In this document: positions 63,582 to 64,000 of the stretch, piece after piece
Layout of the letters: every line of letters begins with the position of its first letter
Numbering within the stretch: the stretch's first letter is position 1
NCBI RefSeq assembly: GCF_014268755.2
Contig: NZ_CP077093.1
Span: 2,034,001-2,098,000 of the forward strand
Direction: 5' to 3'
Source: Pseudomonas vanderleydeniana
GTDB taxonomy: Bacteria > Pseudomonadota > Gammaproteobacteria > Pseudomonadales > Pseudomonadaceae
Length of the DNA: 64,000 nt
Made by a program: the position numbers and the translations under genes
The notes under the pieces: generated by a model
What the model saw: only the letters and a program-made list of their open reading frames with translations
What the model was told of the DNA's origin: nothing
Databases searched by the model: none

Positions 63582-64000
63582 ATGGCCTTCTCCGAACGTG
63601 TTACGCGTCTCAAAAGCTCGCTGATTCGTGAAATCCTCGCTGCTGCCCAGCGTCCCGAGGTGATGTCGTTTGCTGGCGGCCTGCCGGCCGAGGCCATGTT
63701 GCCGACACTGGAGTGGGAGGGCATGCCGAGGACGATGGGGCAATACGGCATGAGCGAAGGCGAGCCGGCCTTGCGCGAAGCGTTGGCGGCCCAGGCGCGA
63801 GCCCTGGGGGTCGACTGCCAGGCCAGCCAGGTGCTGGTGCTCGGTGGTTCGCAGCAGGCCCTCGATCTGGCCGCCAAGCTGCACATCGACAAGGGCACCG
63901 AGATCCTGCTGGAGGCGCCGACCTACCTCGCGGCCCTGCAGATCTTCCAGTTGTTCGGGGCCGATTGCCTGAGTATTCCCCGGGAGCGGGACGGGCCCGA
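63582..64000 (+). CDS. PLP-dependent class I/II aminotransferase (3' end outside window)
   Basis: The frame opens at the ATG at 63582 and runs off the window; 139 residues are visible. The start MAFSERVTRLKSSLIREIL and FAGGLPAEAMLP, then YGMSEGEPALREALAAQ and VLVLGGSQQALDLAAKLHID, are typical of the fold-type I aminotransferases related to 2-aminoadipate aminotransferase. The PLP-binding Lys is beyond the end. It is divergent from the MarR gene. Substrate unknown. Confidence 0.88.
   Translation, partial: MAFSERVTRLKSSLIREILAAAQRPEVMSFAGGLPAEAMLPTLEWEGMPRTMGQYGMSEGEPALREALAAQARALGVDCQASQVLVLGGSQQALDLAAKLHIDKGTEILLEAPTYLAALQIFQLFGADCLSIPRERDGP

Overview
The window is a chromosomal stretch of a Pseudomonas, most like the P. 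fluorescens/P. putida side of the genus. This is inferred from the high G+C content, the protein sequences and the gene order (flagellar and chemotaxis genes, then ccm, then gcl, then urate catabolism), which is the order I know from P. aeruginosa PAO1. No rRNA, tRNA, CRISPR array or insertion sequence was seen.

Region 1 (1-19.5 kb, + strand) is a polar flagellum and chemotaxis supercluster. It starts inside fliM and runs through fliNOPQR, flhB, flhA, flhF, fleN, fliA, cheY, cheZ, cheA, cheB, motC, motD, a ParC-like ATPase, a ParP-like protein, cheW and a DUF2802 gene. It encodes the C-ring and export gate, the regulators of flagellar number and position, sigma-28, the phosphorelay that sets swimming direction, a second stator pair, and the factors that place the chemoreceptor array at the pole.

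Region 2 (19.5-25.1 kb, - strand) is an accessory type VI secretion island: vgrG with a transthyretin-like C-terminal extension, a VRR-NUC nuclease effector, and a large DUF3396-type immunity protein with three C-terminal repeats. An open but unassigned 0.5 kb stretch follows. Next to it are a FliK-like protein and a stand-alone FlhB C-domain protein.

Region 3 (27-34.5 kb, + strand) is a complete cytochrome c maturation operon, ccmABCDEFGHI, plus a small lipoprotein. Sulfate-binding protein, a voltage-gated-type potassium channel with a C-terminal zinc ribbon, and a urea transporter follow on the - strand.

Region 4 (37.7-45 kb) converts glyoxylate to pyruvate: gcl, hyi, glxR, glycerate kinase and pyruvate kinase, with a divergent GlcG-like gene and a TetR regulator. 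Region 5 (46-51.4 kb) handles uronates: an OprD-type porin, uronate dehydrogenase and a DctPQM TRAP transporter. The porin and dehydrogenase share near-identical promoter-operators.

Region 6 (51.6-62.7 kb) covers purine and urate use: two tandem Tsx-like channels, an NCS2 xanthine/urate-type permease, puuD, allA, alc, uraD, puuE, uraH and an AzgA-type purine permease. Together these take urate to glyoxylate and urea. The palindrome TTGTATACAA (four perfect copies and one near-perfect) lies upstream of gcl, the GlcG-like gene, puuE, uraH and the AzgA permease, so urate breakdown and glyoxylate assimilation look like one regulon. A-rich AAnAAnAA leader motifs (Hfq/Crc-type) precede at least seven of the uptake and catabolic genes. 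The window ends with a MarR regulator facing a truncated aminotransferase gene; two identical-type operators lie between them. REP-like palindromes of several families fill many of the gaps.
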